Shown here piece by piece: positions 9,203-17,016 of a stretch of DNA of 64,000 bases (the stretch's first letter is position 1; each line of letters opens with the position of its first letter). Origin of the DNA: Bifidobacterium pseudolongum subsp. globosum (GTDB lineage: Bacteria; Actinomycetota; Actinomycetes; Actinomycetales; Bifidobacteriaceae); the NCBI RefSeq assembly GCF_004155535.1, contig NZ_RYUH01000010.1, forward strand, positions 186,001 through 250,000, read 5' to 3'. The notes below the pieces were generated by a model that made no database searches, was not told the DNA's origin, and saw nothing but the letters and a program-made list of their open reading frames with translations. The position numbers and the translations under genes are program-made.

Positions 9203-9220
9203 TATCTTGGTAAAAAGATA
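9203..9220. promoter_or_regulatory. Palindromic operator, site 2 of 3
   Basis: TATCTTGGTAAAAAGATA: both 6-bp arms match site 1 exactly (TATCTT-N6-AAGATA). It lies 29 bases upstream of the rightward gene at 9249, between the two divergent island transcripts. Confidence 0.6.
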
Positions 9221-9248
9221 ATGAAGTACTTTGCACGGAAGGACGATG

Positions 9249-9671
9249 ATGGCCGAAATCGTCACCATGAAGATCGGACCGCGAAAGATCCTGGACTACG
9301 ACGAACAAGACCCCGACAACCATGCGATCACCGCAATCGGTTGGCAACCGGGCCTCTCCCAGCGAGACGTCTGGAGTTGCAGCGCCGGCTGGTGGAAGCT
9401 CGAACCGGGGCGCGCGGTGCGATGTGATATCGGCATCATCCTCAACCCGGACAACGTCGTCGTCTGCGTCGCCAAAATCAAGGGCATCGTCAAACGCGAC
9501 GACATGCGCATGTGGTTCCTCGGTGACCTCGCCGGCGAGCGCTACGACCCATGGATCGGCAAAACGCTCGAACGCAACGATTCGAAAAACCCTATCGCCT
9601 ATTTCGACGAGCGCGCGATCATCCCACCCGAGGCGGTCACCGCGGAGACGACGACGCTCAACAGCAAGTAA
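9249..9671 (+). CDS. Island protein of unknown function, 140 aa
   Basis: First rightward gene of the island. Of two adjacent ATGs I take 9249, which sits 6 bases after GGAAGG. Soluble, no signal or membrane segment, with many Trp, Asp and Arg residues (IGWQPGLSQRDVWSC, CVAKIKGIVKRDD, ERYDPWIGKTLERND). I do not recognise it. Operator-like site 2 is directly upstream and site 3 lies between it and the next gene, so the two are probably switched together. Confidence 0.7.
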   Translation: MAEIVTMKIGPRKILDYDEQDPDNHAITAIGWQPGLSQRDVWSCSAGWWKLEPGRAVRCDIGIILNPDNVVVCVAKIKGIVKRDDMRMWFLGDLAGERYDPWIGKTLERNDSKNPIAYFDERAIIPPEAVTAETTTLNSK

Positions 9672-9712
9672 AACCGGCTGGAACACGCAATGGGGCACGC
9701 TCATCATCATTT

Positions 9713-9730
9713 TATCTTTTATATAAGTTA
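9713..9730. promoter_or_regulatory. Palindromic operator, site 3 of 3
   Basis: TATCTTTTATATAAGTTA: same left arm as sites 1 and 2, right arm AAGTTA with one mismatch. It lies 42 bases upstream of the gene at 9773. Confidence 0.5.
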
Positions 9731-9772
9731 TCATGATGCAAAGATACTGTCCGCGCATCGAAGAAGGCACCT

Positions 9773-10447
9773 ATGACCACGCTTGGGTTCCGTTATCGCA
9801 TTCGCCAGAACACCGATGTTCCGCGCTCGGTGCGCGCGGACAATCTCGAACAAGCGGTCACCGGATGGTTGTCCACGCTCGCTTGGTCGGATTGGACGGT
9901 CGCCTCACCCTCGGAGGACAAAACGACAGCCCTCGCCGTGCCATTCACCTCCATCGCACGGCTGCAGTCCGCCGGTGCCCCCGGGAACGACTTCCGTGAG
10001 CTCAACATCATGGCCTTCGACGGCAAGCCGTTCTATCGTGAGCTCATCGATGACGAACATGGCACGAACATCTATGATGAAGCCATCGACCGGTTGTGGC
10101 AGACCGTACAGCTGCTCGAAATCGCCGCAGATGCGGCACACAACGACGGCGCCATCATCGATATCGGCAGGCATCGTATCGCCCTTGCCGAGGAGGAGAC
10201 GACGTTACTCCCCCCGTTGTGCCTTGACGAAATCCCCCGGTTACCGGATTCCCTGAACACCTTCCGCTCCAAGTTGCGCCCCGTTTGGCCGGCGGATCTC
10301 ACGTTGTTCGGAACGGCGGACTTCACGGTCGACGATGGATGGTTCGACATGATGTCCCAAGGAGCCACCGCATTGGACGACGCCTATTGGCACGCGCAGC
10401 GCCATGACCTCGCCGACGCCGGGGGCCAACACCGCGTGCAGCAATGA
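9773..10447 (+). CDS. Island protein of unknown function, 224 aa
   Basis: Starts at ATG 9773 after an AAGG site. It is soluble and acidic, without membrane segments. The middle section (IYDEAIDRLWQTVQLLEIAA) looks helical. No catalytic motif or family is recognised. The next gene, a GIY-YIG nuclease, begins 27 bases after its stop, so the two are almost certainly co-transcribed. A partner or control protein for the nuclease is possible, but this rests on position only. Confidence 0.7.
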   Translation: MTTLGFRYRIRQNTDVPRSVRADNLEQAVTGWLSTLAWSDWTVASPSEDKTTALAVPFTSIARLQSAGAPGNDFRELNIMAFDGKPFYRELIDDEHGTNIYDEAIDRLWQTVQLLEIAADAAHNDGAIIDIGRHRIALAEEETTLLPPLCLDEIPRLPDSLNTFRSKLRPVWPADLTLFGTADFTVDDGWFDMMSQGATALDDAYWHAQRHDLADAGGQHRVQQ

Positions 10448-10474
10448 CCGCACACTGCAAGAAAGGAACAGATC

Positions 10475-11440
10475 ATGGAGCATGACAACTCACCGATTGG
10501 ATTCTTCAAGATGCTCGGCATCACCGAGAAGGAGCTCTCGGAGTATTCAATCAGGTTGAATCAGAGCAGCGACGCATGGTTCGATGCTATGACAATGTAT
10601 TATGAGCAGCACGATGCGCTGATGGATTGGGTGTTCACACGCAGGTGGAACGGCAGCAGGGCCGGTGGCAATCTACGGCGGCGCAAGGTGCTGCAGTTCA
10701 TCCAGCTCAACAGCCGTGAGAAACCGGCAACCCATTGGCTGTTCATCGGCGGCTATGAGGTTGGTGACACGGTGATGCGCGGAGGCAACGAGGTCTATCA
10801 ACGCAAACCGATCGAGCGCTTCCGCCCCTTCGAAGCGCGCACCGTCGTCGTCTACCGCAAGAGGCGAGGCGCGATACAGATGGTGAACGACATGGCCGAT
10901 GCCGGGCTGCGGGCGCGCTTCTTCGACACGATGATCGTCGAGAAGATCGCGCAATCGCCTGTGTCCGCGATGCCGTTCCCCGGATACGACAACGTACGTC
11001 TGTCCTTCAAAGAGCTCGTCGCCGCCGTACATAACGACGAATGGCGCGGCGCACTGGGAGCTGTCAACGCCGTGTATCTGCAGACCGACACGCTCACCGG
11101 TTGGCACTATGTCGGTTCGGCCTACAGCCGCCATGGTGGCGAACGTGGCCTGTTGTCACGCTGGCAGGAATACGCGCAAGGCGACCACACCGGCGGCAAC
11201 ACGCTATTGAAAGACCTGGTCGCCGAACAAGGGGTGTCGTACATCGAGGAGCACTTCCAATATTCGATCCTCGACATCTTCGACCCCCGTGTGGCGAACC
11301 GCACGATCATCGAACGTGAGCACTGGTGGATGGATACGCTTGGCTCGGTGCGAAATGAGAAGGCCGACCACCCCCATGGCTACAATTCCAAGCTCCAGTG
11401 GCGCCGTACCGGTGAAGGAGAGGATGCCGGCACTGACTGA
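10475..11440 (+). CDS. GIY-YIG family nuclease with large N-terminal domain
   Basis: 321 aa, ATG after AAAGGAAC. The C-terminal ~130 residues read as a GIY-YIG nuclease: AVYLQ at 199-203 and HYVGSAY at 211-217 stand for the GIY and YIG strands, an Arg-containing helix follows (GERGLLSRW), then the catalytic Glu in IIEREHWWMD (~279-288) and an Asn in GYNSKL near 304. The N-terminal ~190 residues (HWLFIGGYEVGD, FEARTVVVYRKRRGA) probably give specificity and resemble the N-terminal part of some stand-alone GIY-YIG restriction-type nucleases. No methyltransferase is present in the window, so classical restriction-modification is unlikely. It ends 53 bases before the convergent aroQ stop. Confidence 0.75.
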   Translation: MEHDNSPIGFFKMLGITEKELSEYSIRLNQSSDAWFDAMTMYYEQHDALMDWVFTRRWNGSRAGGNLRRRKVLQFIQLNSREKPATHWLFIGGYEVGDTVMRGGNEVYQRKPIERFRPFEARTVVVYRKRRGAIQMVNDMADAGLRARFFDTMIVEKIAQSPVSAMPFPGYDNVRLSFKELVAAVHNDEWRGALGAVNAVYLQTDTLTGWHYVGSAYSRHGGERGLLSRWQEYAQGDHTGGNTLLKDLVAEQGVSYIEEHFQYSILDIFDPRVANRTIIEREHWWMDTLGSVRNEKADHPHGYNSKLQWRRTGEGEDAGTD

Positions 11441-11493
11441 CAGGTCGTCTGGCGCCCTTCCCCTCATCGTATCGGTGTTGGAATGTATTCCGC

Positions 11494-11955
11494 TCACGCC
11501 TTCGTCAGCTCGGCCACCGCCTCAAGCGCGAGTTTGTAGCCGAAGAAGCCAAGGCCGGTGATCGTGCCGGTGGCGACCGGGCTGATCACGGAACGCTTGC
11601 GGAACTCATCGCGCGCGGCCGGGTTCGAGATGTGCACTTCGATGAGCGGCATATCCGCATCAAGCACCATGTGCGCTGCGTCGGCGAGCGCATACGAGTA
11701 ATGCGTGAACGCGGCCGGGTTCATGACAACCGCCTTCTGCCCCTCGGCCGCCTCGTGCATCCACTGCACCATCTGCGCTTCGTCGTCGGTCTGCCGCACG
11801 TCCACGTCGAGACCAAGCTCCTGCGCCCACTGCGTGCACAGCCTGCGCAGCTGCTCGAGGTCCTGCCTGCCGTACACGTCCGGCTGCCGTACGCCGAGGC
11901 GCCCGAGATTCGGTCCGTTGACGACGATCACCTTGACTGGCTCAGCTTCGGCCAT
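11494..11955 (-). CDS. aroQ: 3-dehydroquinate dehydratase, type II
   Basis: Converts 3-dehydroquinate to 3-dehydroshikimate in the shikimate pathway. 153 aa from ATG 11955, chosen because GGAG precedes it by 5 bases; this is the usual length of the small dodecameric type II enzyme. Visible motifs are VNGPNLGRLG at the N-terminus (active-site Asn and neighbours), VMNPAAFTHYSYAL, and EVHISNPAARDEFRKRS. It is the last gene of the aroC-aroKB-aroQ cluster. A decayed copy of its 3' end lies at 6632-6733. Confidence 0.93.
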   Translation of the reverse strand: MAEAEPVKVIVVNGPNLGRLGVRQPDVYGRQDLEQLRRLCTQWAQELGLDVDVRQTDDEAQMVQWMHEAAEGQKAVVMNPAAFTHYSYALADAAHMVLDADMPLIEVHISNPAARDEFRKRSVISPVATGTITGLGFFGYKLALEAVAELTKA

Positions 11956-12009
11956 ATCCACTCCAATCCTTTGCGGGCTTCCCAGCCCCATGATAATACC
12001 GTCTGCGCG

Positions 12010-13656
12010 TCACGCCTGTTGGCGCACGCGTTCGAACGCCTCGCGCACCGCTTGAGCATCGGGGGCGTTGAGGTGGAACGGCTTGCCGATCTTTTCGAGC
12101 CCCACGAACCGCAGTGTATTACCGCGCGCCTTCTTGTCGCGGTGCATCAGGGCGAGTACCGCGTCGAAATCGGCGCCGTTCCAAGACGTGGGCAGCCCGA
12201 GCCGGTCGAGCAGGTCGTAGGTGTATTCCACGGTCTGACGGTCGAGGTGCCCGGTCAGGTTCGACAGTTCGGCGGCGTAGATCATGCCGACGGCCACCGC
12301 GTTGCCGTGCCTCCAGCGGAAATGCTCGAGTTGTTCGACCGCGTGGCCGAACGTGTGGCCGTAGTTGAGGAACTCGCGCAGGCCCGCTTCCTTGAGGTCG
12401 GCGGACACATGGTGCGCCTTGACGCGCACGGTGCGTTCGATGAGTTCGGCGACGACGGGTTTGAGGGGCGAGTCGAGGAATGTCTCGCCGTCAAATGCGC
12501 GCAGTTCGCTGGCATGCTCCTCAAGGATCGTGAGGATCTCAGGGTCGCGGATGAAGCCTGATTTCGCTACTTCGCCGAGGCCTTCGATGAAGATGTCGTT
12601 CGGCAGCGATGTGAGTGTGCGCAGGTCGGCGAGCACGCCGGCCGGCGTGTAGAACGAGCCGACGAGGTTCTTGCCTTGTGGTGTGTTGATGCCGGTCTTG
12701 CCGCCCGTCGACGCGTCGACCATCGCCAGCAGCGAGGTCGGGCAGTTCACATAGCGTACACCGCGCATCCATGTGGCCGCGATGAACCCGGCGAGGTCGG
12801 TGCAGGCGCCGCCGCCAAGGCCGACAATCGCGTCGGACCGTGTGAAGCCTTCGTTGCCGAGCCTTTCCCAGATGCCGTTGGCCACGTGCGCGGTCTTGCC
12901 CGCTTCGGCGTCGGGCACCACAATGTCGCTCACCTCGTAGCCTGCCTTGCGCAGGATCGCGCGGGCGCGGTCGGAGTGGCGTTGCACGGATTGCGTATGG
13001 ATGAGCGCCACGCGCACCGGACCTTCGCCGAGCACGTCCGGCAGGTGGTTCAACGCGCCTTCGCCGATGCGCACGTCGTAGGGTTCAATGCCGGAACCGT
13101 CGACATGCACAATGCCTTCGTCTGTCATCTCGATCATCTTTCTCGCTGCGGTTTTCGGGGTCATGCCGTGGGTGCGTACCACGACGTTGCTCACGGCACG
13201 GTAGGTCGGGTCGCGCTGTTCGTAGAGGGCCATCCAGCGTGCATCGGCGTCACCGTCGAGCATCGGCCGGCCGCCGGCACGGCGTGCTCGGGTCATGGCC
13301 TCATGCGGGTCCGCCTGCAGGTAGATCACCTTGCCGCCGGCGCGCGCGTATGCGGCCAGCCCTTGCTGCACGGCCGGCGTCATCGGGGCGCCCCCGCCCA
13401 GCGCGTAGATGCCGTCGAATCCTTCGAGCGTCTCGAGGATCACCTCGCGTTCCACCTCGCGGAACGCGGTCTCGCCCTGCTGTGCGAAATACTGTGGGAT
13501 CGACATGCCGATGCGCCGTTCGATCTGGATGTCGGCGTCGCGGAACGGCAAGCCCATCATCTGCGCCATTTCCTTGCCGAGCCGGGTCTTGCCCGCCCCC
13601 ATCATGCCGATGATGACGGCCAGGGGGCGCACTGCCCCATCAGGTGTATTGGCCAT
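12010..13656 (-). CDS. aroKB: Shikimate kinase / 3-dehydroquinate synthase fusion
   Basis: 548 aa from ATG 13656, after GGTGAG. The N-terminal ~165 residues are shikimate kinase: P-loop [22 protein letters not shown] (substrate Asp and Arg), [15 protein letters not shown]. The remaining ~360 residues are 3-dehydroquinate synthase: [13 protein letters not shown] (NAD site), [29 protein letters not shown], and metal-binding [12 protein letters not shown]. Such fusions are known in bifidobacteria. The start is 5 bases after the aroC stop, so translation is probably coupled. Confidence 0.95.
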   Translation of the reverse strand: MANTPDGAVRPLAVIIGMMGAGKTRLGKEMAQMMGLPFRDADIQIERRIGMSIPQYFAQQGETAFREVEREVILETLEGFDGIYALGGGAPMTPAVQQGLAAYARAGGKVIYLQADPHEAMTRARRAGGRPMLDGDADARWMALYEQRDPTYRAVSNVVVRTHGMTPKTAARKMIEMTDEGIVHVDGSGIEPYDVRIGEGALNHLPDVLGEGPVRVALIHTQSVQRHSDRARAILRKAGYEVSDIVVPDAEAGKTAHVANGIWERLGNEGFTRSDAIVGLGGGACTDLAGFIAATWMRGVRYVNCPTSLLAMVDASTGGKTGINTPQGKNLVGSFYTPAGVLADLRTLTSLPNDIFIEGLGEVAKSGFIRDPEILTILEEHASELRAFDGETFLDSPLKPVVAELIERTVRVKAHHVSADLKEAGLREFLNYGHTFGHAVEQLEHFRWRHGNAVAVGMIYAAELSNLTGHLDRQTVEYTYDLLDRLGLPTSWNGADFDAVLALMHRDKKARGNTLRFVGLEKIGKPFHLNAPDAQAVREAFERVRQQA

Positions 13657-13661
13657 GGCAC

Positions 13662-14849
13662 TCACCGCATGTGCTCTGGCCACGAGGCCAGGTAGCTTTC
13701 AAGGTTGCGCCGTGTCTCGTCCACACTGTCGCCACCGAACTTCTCGAGCAGTTCGCGGGCCAAGGTGAGGCGCACCATGGCCTCGACCACAACGGCCGCA
13801 GCCGGCACCGCCGTGCTGTCGGAACGCTGGTTGATCGCCTGGGCCGCCTCACCCGTGGCCACATCCACGGTGCGCAGCGCCTTGGGGATCGACGGGATCG
13901 GCTTCATCGCCGCGCGCACGCGGATCGGCTGCCCATTGGACATGCCGCCTTCGATGCCGCCGGCACGGTTCGTCAGACGGTCGATATGGCCGTCATCGCC
14001 CACCACCATCTCGTCGTGCGCCTGCGAGCCCGGACGCATCGCTTCAAGGAACCCATCGCCGATCTCGACGCCCTTGATGGCCTGCACGCCCATGACCGCG
14101 GCGGCCAAGGCGGCGTCGAGCCTGCGGTCGGATTCCACATAGGTGCCGACGCCTGCCGGCATGCCATAGGCGATCACCTCGACGACACCGCCAAGGGTGT
14201 CCGCATTGGCTTTCGCCTCATCGATGCGCGCGATCATCCGCGTTTCGGCGTCGCTGTCGAGCGTGCGCACGGGCGAGGCGTCCAAGCGCTCCACGTCGTC
14301 GGGGGTCGGGTCCGCCGACTGTCCCTCGACACCTGCGCCACCGATGGAGAGCACGTGGGAGACGGTGCGGATGCCCGCCACCTGCTCGAGGAACCGTGCG
14401 GCCACCTCACCCAAGGCGACGCGCGAAGCTGTCTCGCGTGCGCTTGACCGTTCAAGCACCGGGCGGGCGTCATCGAAGCCGTACTTGCGCATGCCGGTCA
14501 GGTCGGCGTGCCCGGGGCGTGGACGGCTCAACGGCGCATTGCGGCCCTCGCGCGCGATCTCGTGATCGAGCGGGTCGGCGCTCATCACTTCCGTCCACTT
14601 GGGCCATTCGGTGTTGCCGATCTCGATGGCGATCGGCGAGCCGAGCGTGCTGCCGTGGCGCACGCCGGTGAGCAGACGCACTTGGTCCTGTTCGAATTTC
14701 ATGCGCGCGCCACGGCCATACCCCAGCCGTCTGCGGGCGAGGGCCCCACGAATGTCGTCGCTCGTGACCTCAACCCCGGCCGGAACCCCTTCGATCATCG
14801 CCACAAGCGCCTCGCCATGCGATTCGCCCGCCGTCTGCCAACGCAACAT
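13662..14849 (-). CDS. aroC: Chorismate synthase
   Basis: Makes chorismate from EPSP with reduced FMN, the last common step to aromatic amino acids. 395 aa. Signature stretches: [87 protein letters not shown]. First gene of the leftward aroC-aroKB-aroQ cluster. The divergent prepilin peptidase starts 44 bases upstream. Confidence 0.96.
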   Translation of the reverse strand: MLRWQTAGESHGEALVAMIEGVPAGVEVTSDDIRGALARRRLGYGRGARMKFEQDQVRLLTGVRHGSTLGSPIAIEIGNTEWPKWTEVMSADPLDHEIAREGRNAPLSRPRPGHADLTGMRKYGFDDARPVLERSSARETASRVALGEVAARFLEQVAGIRTVSHVLSIGGAGVEGQSADPTPDDVERLDASPVRTLDSDAETRMIARIDEAKANADTLGGVVEVIAYGMPAGVGTYVESDRRLDAALAAAVMGVQAIKGVEIGDGFLEAMRPGSQAHDEMVVGDDGHIDRLTNRAGGIEGGMSNGQPIRVRAAMKPIPSIPKALRTVDVATGEAAQAINQRSDSTAVPAAAVVVEAMVRLTLARELLEKFGGDSVDETRRNLESYLASWPEHMR

Positions 14850-14893
14850 GCCCGCTCCTTTATCTCGGTGAATACTGCGACTATCTTAACGGT

Positions 14894-15355
14894 ATGCCGT
14901 ACCTTTGCTACCTGCCGAGTCTGCTCTTCGGAATCGCCGTAAGCGCGCACGATGTGCGCACGCGGCGCATTCCGCGCGCATGGATCATGTGCGGCGTGCT
15001 GTGCCAGCTGGCGGCATTCACCGTGGCCGCGGCATATGCAGGACGATGGGAAGCACTCGCCGGAGCGCTCACCGGCATGGTGGCGGGCGCCGGCATCCAG
15101 TTGGCGCTCGCGTTGATGCGTCCCGGCGCGGTCGGGCTGGGCGATGTCACACTCTGCGCGCTCGTGGGATGCGCCGTCGGCGGTCACTCCTCCACCGCCT
15201 TTGTGCTGTGGTGGATGTGCATGGCGGCCATCGGCGCGGGATGGATCCTGGCATGGCAGGCACTGCGGCATATGCAGATGACCGGTGCAGGCAAAGTGCC
15301 GTTCGCACCGGTCATCGTGGCGGCGGGAGTCGCCGCCATTGCGTTCTTGGGTTAG
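14894..15355 (+). CDS. Type IV prepilin peptidase (A24), short form
   Basis: 153 aa membrane aspartyl protease that cleaves leader peptides of type IV/Tad pilins at the inner face of the membrane. The two catalytic Asp residues are visible: AHDVRTRRIP (Asp ~20) and GLGDV (Asp ~84). Several hydrophobic helices fill the rest. The N-terminal methylase domain of long PilD proteins is absent, as in TadV-like enzymes. A TATCTT box ends about 6 bases before the ATG and there is no ribosome site, so the transcript is probably leaderless. The last 4 bases overlap the convergent mltG stop. Confidence 0.85.
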   Translation: MPYLCYLPSLLFGIAVSAHDVRTRRIPRAWIMCGVLCQLAAFTVAAAYAGRWEALAGALTGMVAGAGIQLALALMRPGAVGLGDVTLCALVGCAVGGHSSTAFVLWWMCMAAIGAGWILAWQALRHMQMTGAGKVPFAPVIVAAGVAAIAFLG

Positions 15356-16533
15356 TTCGCGCCGTCGTTGTTCTGCTTGTACTCCTGCACGTACTGTTCG
15401 AACTGGTCGTAGTTGTCGGTGAACTTGGTCTCACCGGTCTTGAGGTTCGTCGTCACGAAGTACAGCCAATTGCCGTCGCTGGGGTGCATCGCCGCCTCGA
15501 CGGCGTCATCGCCCGGATTGCTGATTGGGGTGGGAGGCAGTCCCTTGTTGACGCGCGTGTTGTATGGATTGCTGCCGTCGTTGAGCTGGTCGTTCGTCAA
15601 TTCGGCGCCGTTGATGCCGAATCCATAGGCCACTGTGCTGTCCATGCCGAGCGACATGTCGTCGTTGAGTCGGTTTTGGATGACGCGGCTGACCATGCCG
15701 TAGTATTCGGACGAATTGACCTCTGCTTCCACGATGGAAGCGATGATCAGTGTGCGTTCACGGTCCGTGCCTTGCGGCACACCCAGCTCGTCGAGCTTGC
15801 TGATGCGCGCCTTGACCATATCGGTAAGGATCTGCGTGGCGCTGGGGTCCGCCGAGACGTTGTACACGCCCGGCTCAAGCCAGCCTTCGAAATTGCCGTT
15901 GGCTTCCGCCGGCAGGATCTTCGACGCCTCTTCGGCGTTGGTGGTGACGGCCTCGAAGTCCTTCAGTTCGATGCCGGACGCCTCGGATGCACGTTCGAGC
16001 ACCGCCTGCAGACGTTCGCCCTGCCGCACTTCCACGAAGCCCTTGGCATTGCCTTGGTCGGAGAGGATCTGCGCGGCCTGCGACGCCTTCATCTGGTGTT
16101 TGAGCTCATAGGTGCCCGGGTACAACGTCATGTCGTTTGCGGAGACCACGCCGGTGAACGCGTCCACGGACTTGATCACGTCCTCCCGCACCAGATGCTC
16201 GGCGATTTGCGTCACGCCTTCCCCGGCGGTGACCGTGAACGCGACACTGCCGGAGCCCGGTCCCGGGTAATCCTCGACGACCGAGGAATCCGCAAGGGTG
16301 TTGTGCCGCCATTGCTTGACGGCGCGGTAGGCGTAGATGCCACCGACGATCAGCGCGATGACCACCGCAATCACGATGGTGAGTTTCACCATCCTATGGC
16401 GTTGCTTGCTTTTGCGCTTCATGCGCATGTCACGACGCGACCGGGGTGGTGCAGGGGGTGCCCCCGCATCGTCCTGTTGCGCATTCCCCCATGAATCATC
16501 GTCATTGAAAAAATCATGGATGTCGTCTGACAC
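15352..16533 (-). CDS. mltG: Endolytic murein transglycosylase MltG
   Basis: Cuts nascent peptidoglycan strands and so helps set glycan chain length. 393 aa with an acidic Pro-rich cytoplasmic N-terminus, one membrane helix at ~49-71, then a LysM-like part and the YceG domain. The catalytic Glu is in ASIVEAEV (~269), followed by YGMVSRVIQNRL and the hallmark LPPTPISNPG. It follows ruvX by 27 bases in the alaS-ruvX-mltG order common in Actinobacteria. Confidence 0.93.
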   Translation of the reverse strand: MSDDIHDFFNDDDSWGNAQQDDAGAPPAPPRSRRDMRMKRKSKQRHRMVKLTIVIAVVIALIVGGIYAYRAVKQWRHNTLADSSVVEDYPGPGSGSVAFTVTAGEGVTQIAEHLVREDVIKSVDAFTGVVSANDMTLYPGTYELKHQMKASQAAQILSDQGNAKGFVEVRQGERLQAVLERASEASGIELKDFEAVTTNAEEASKILPAEANGNFEGWLEPGVYNVSADPSATQILTDMVKARISKLDELGVPQGTDRERTLIIASIVEAEVNSSEYYGMVSRVIQNRLNDDMSLGMDSTVAYGFGINGAELTNDQLNDGSNPYNTRVNKGLPPTPISNPGDDAVEAAMHPSDGNWLYFVTTNLKTGETKFTDNYDQFEQYVQEYKQNNDGAN

Positions 16534-16560
16534 GCTTGCTCCTCATAACTTCATCTATGC

Positions 16561-17010
16561 TCATGGTCGGTCGAGCGCCATCTGGAGGATGGTCACCGCG
16601 GACTGCTGATCGACGACCGCCCTGTGGTGGCGACTGTCGACTTGGGCATCGAATAGCCGCCGATGGGCGTCGACCGTCGTCAGCCGTTCATCTATGAGCA
16701 TAACATCTGGCATCCATGTGATGCCAGATTGTGGATCATTCCGCTCATGTTCAAGCCGTGTGACCAGATTGGTGGACCAGCGGCGCGCCTTTTTCGCGCT
16801 ACGCCCTTCGGTCCCATCCATATCCAGTGGCAGGCCGATGACAACACGATCCACCCGGTTGTCTTCGATGACGTTGAGCACGTCATCGAACGCCTCGAAA
16901 TAATCCCGCCGGACTGTGATGTTGCCGGCGGGATGCGCCAGCGTGAGCTCCGGGTCGGACAATGCCAGTCCGACCCGTGCGTTCCCCAGATCAACGCCAA
17001 GCCACACCAT
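16561..17010 (-). CDS. ruvX: Putative pre-16S rRNA nuclease YqgF/RuvX
   Basis: 149 aa RNase H-fold protein that finishes the 16S rRNA 5' end in related bacteria. Motifs: LGVDLGNARVGLALSD with the first catalytic Asp, VIGLPLDMDGTEG, DERLTT, and the Asp/Gln-rich VVDQQSAVTILQ end. It lies 6 bases after alaS and is surely co-transcribed with it. Confidence 0.93.
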   Translation of the reverse strand: MVWLGVDLGNARVGLALSDPELTLAHPAGNITVRRDYFEAFDDVLNVIEDNRVDRVVIGLPLDMDGTEGRSAKKARRWSTNLVTRLEHERNDPQSGITWMPDVMLIDERLTTVDAHRRLFDAQVDSRHHRAVVDQQSAVTILQMALDRP

Positions 17011-17016
17011 ACACGC

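Noticed and set aside
9102..9770. 222-aa minus-strand frame over the 140-aa island gene
   Set aside because: It crosses two of the operator-like palindromes and mirrors the 9249-9671 frame, which has the better ribosome site and residue make-up.
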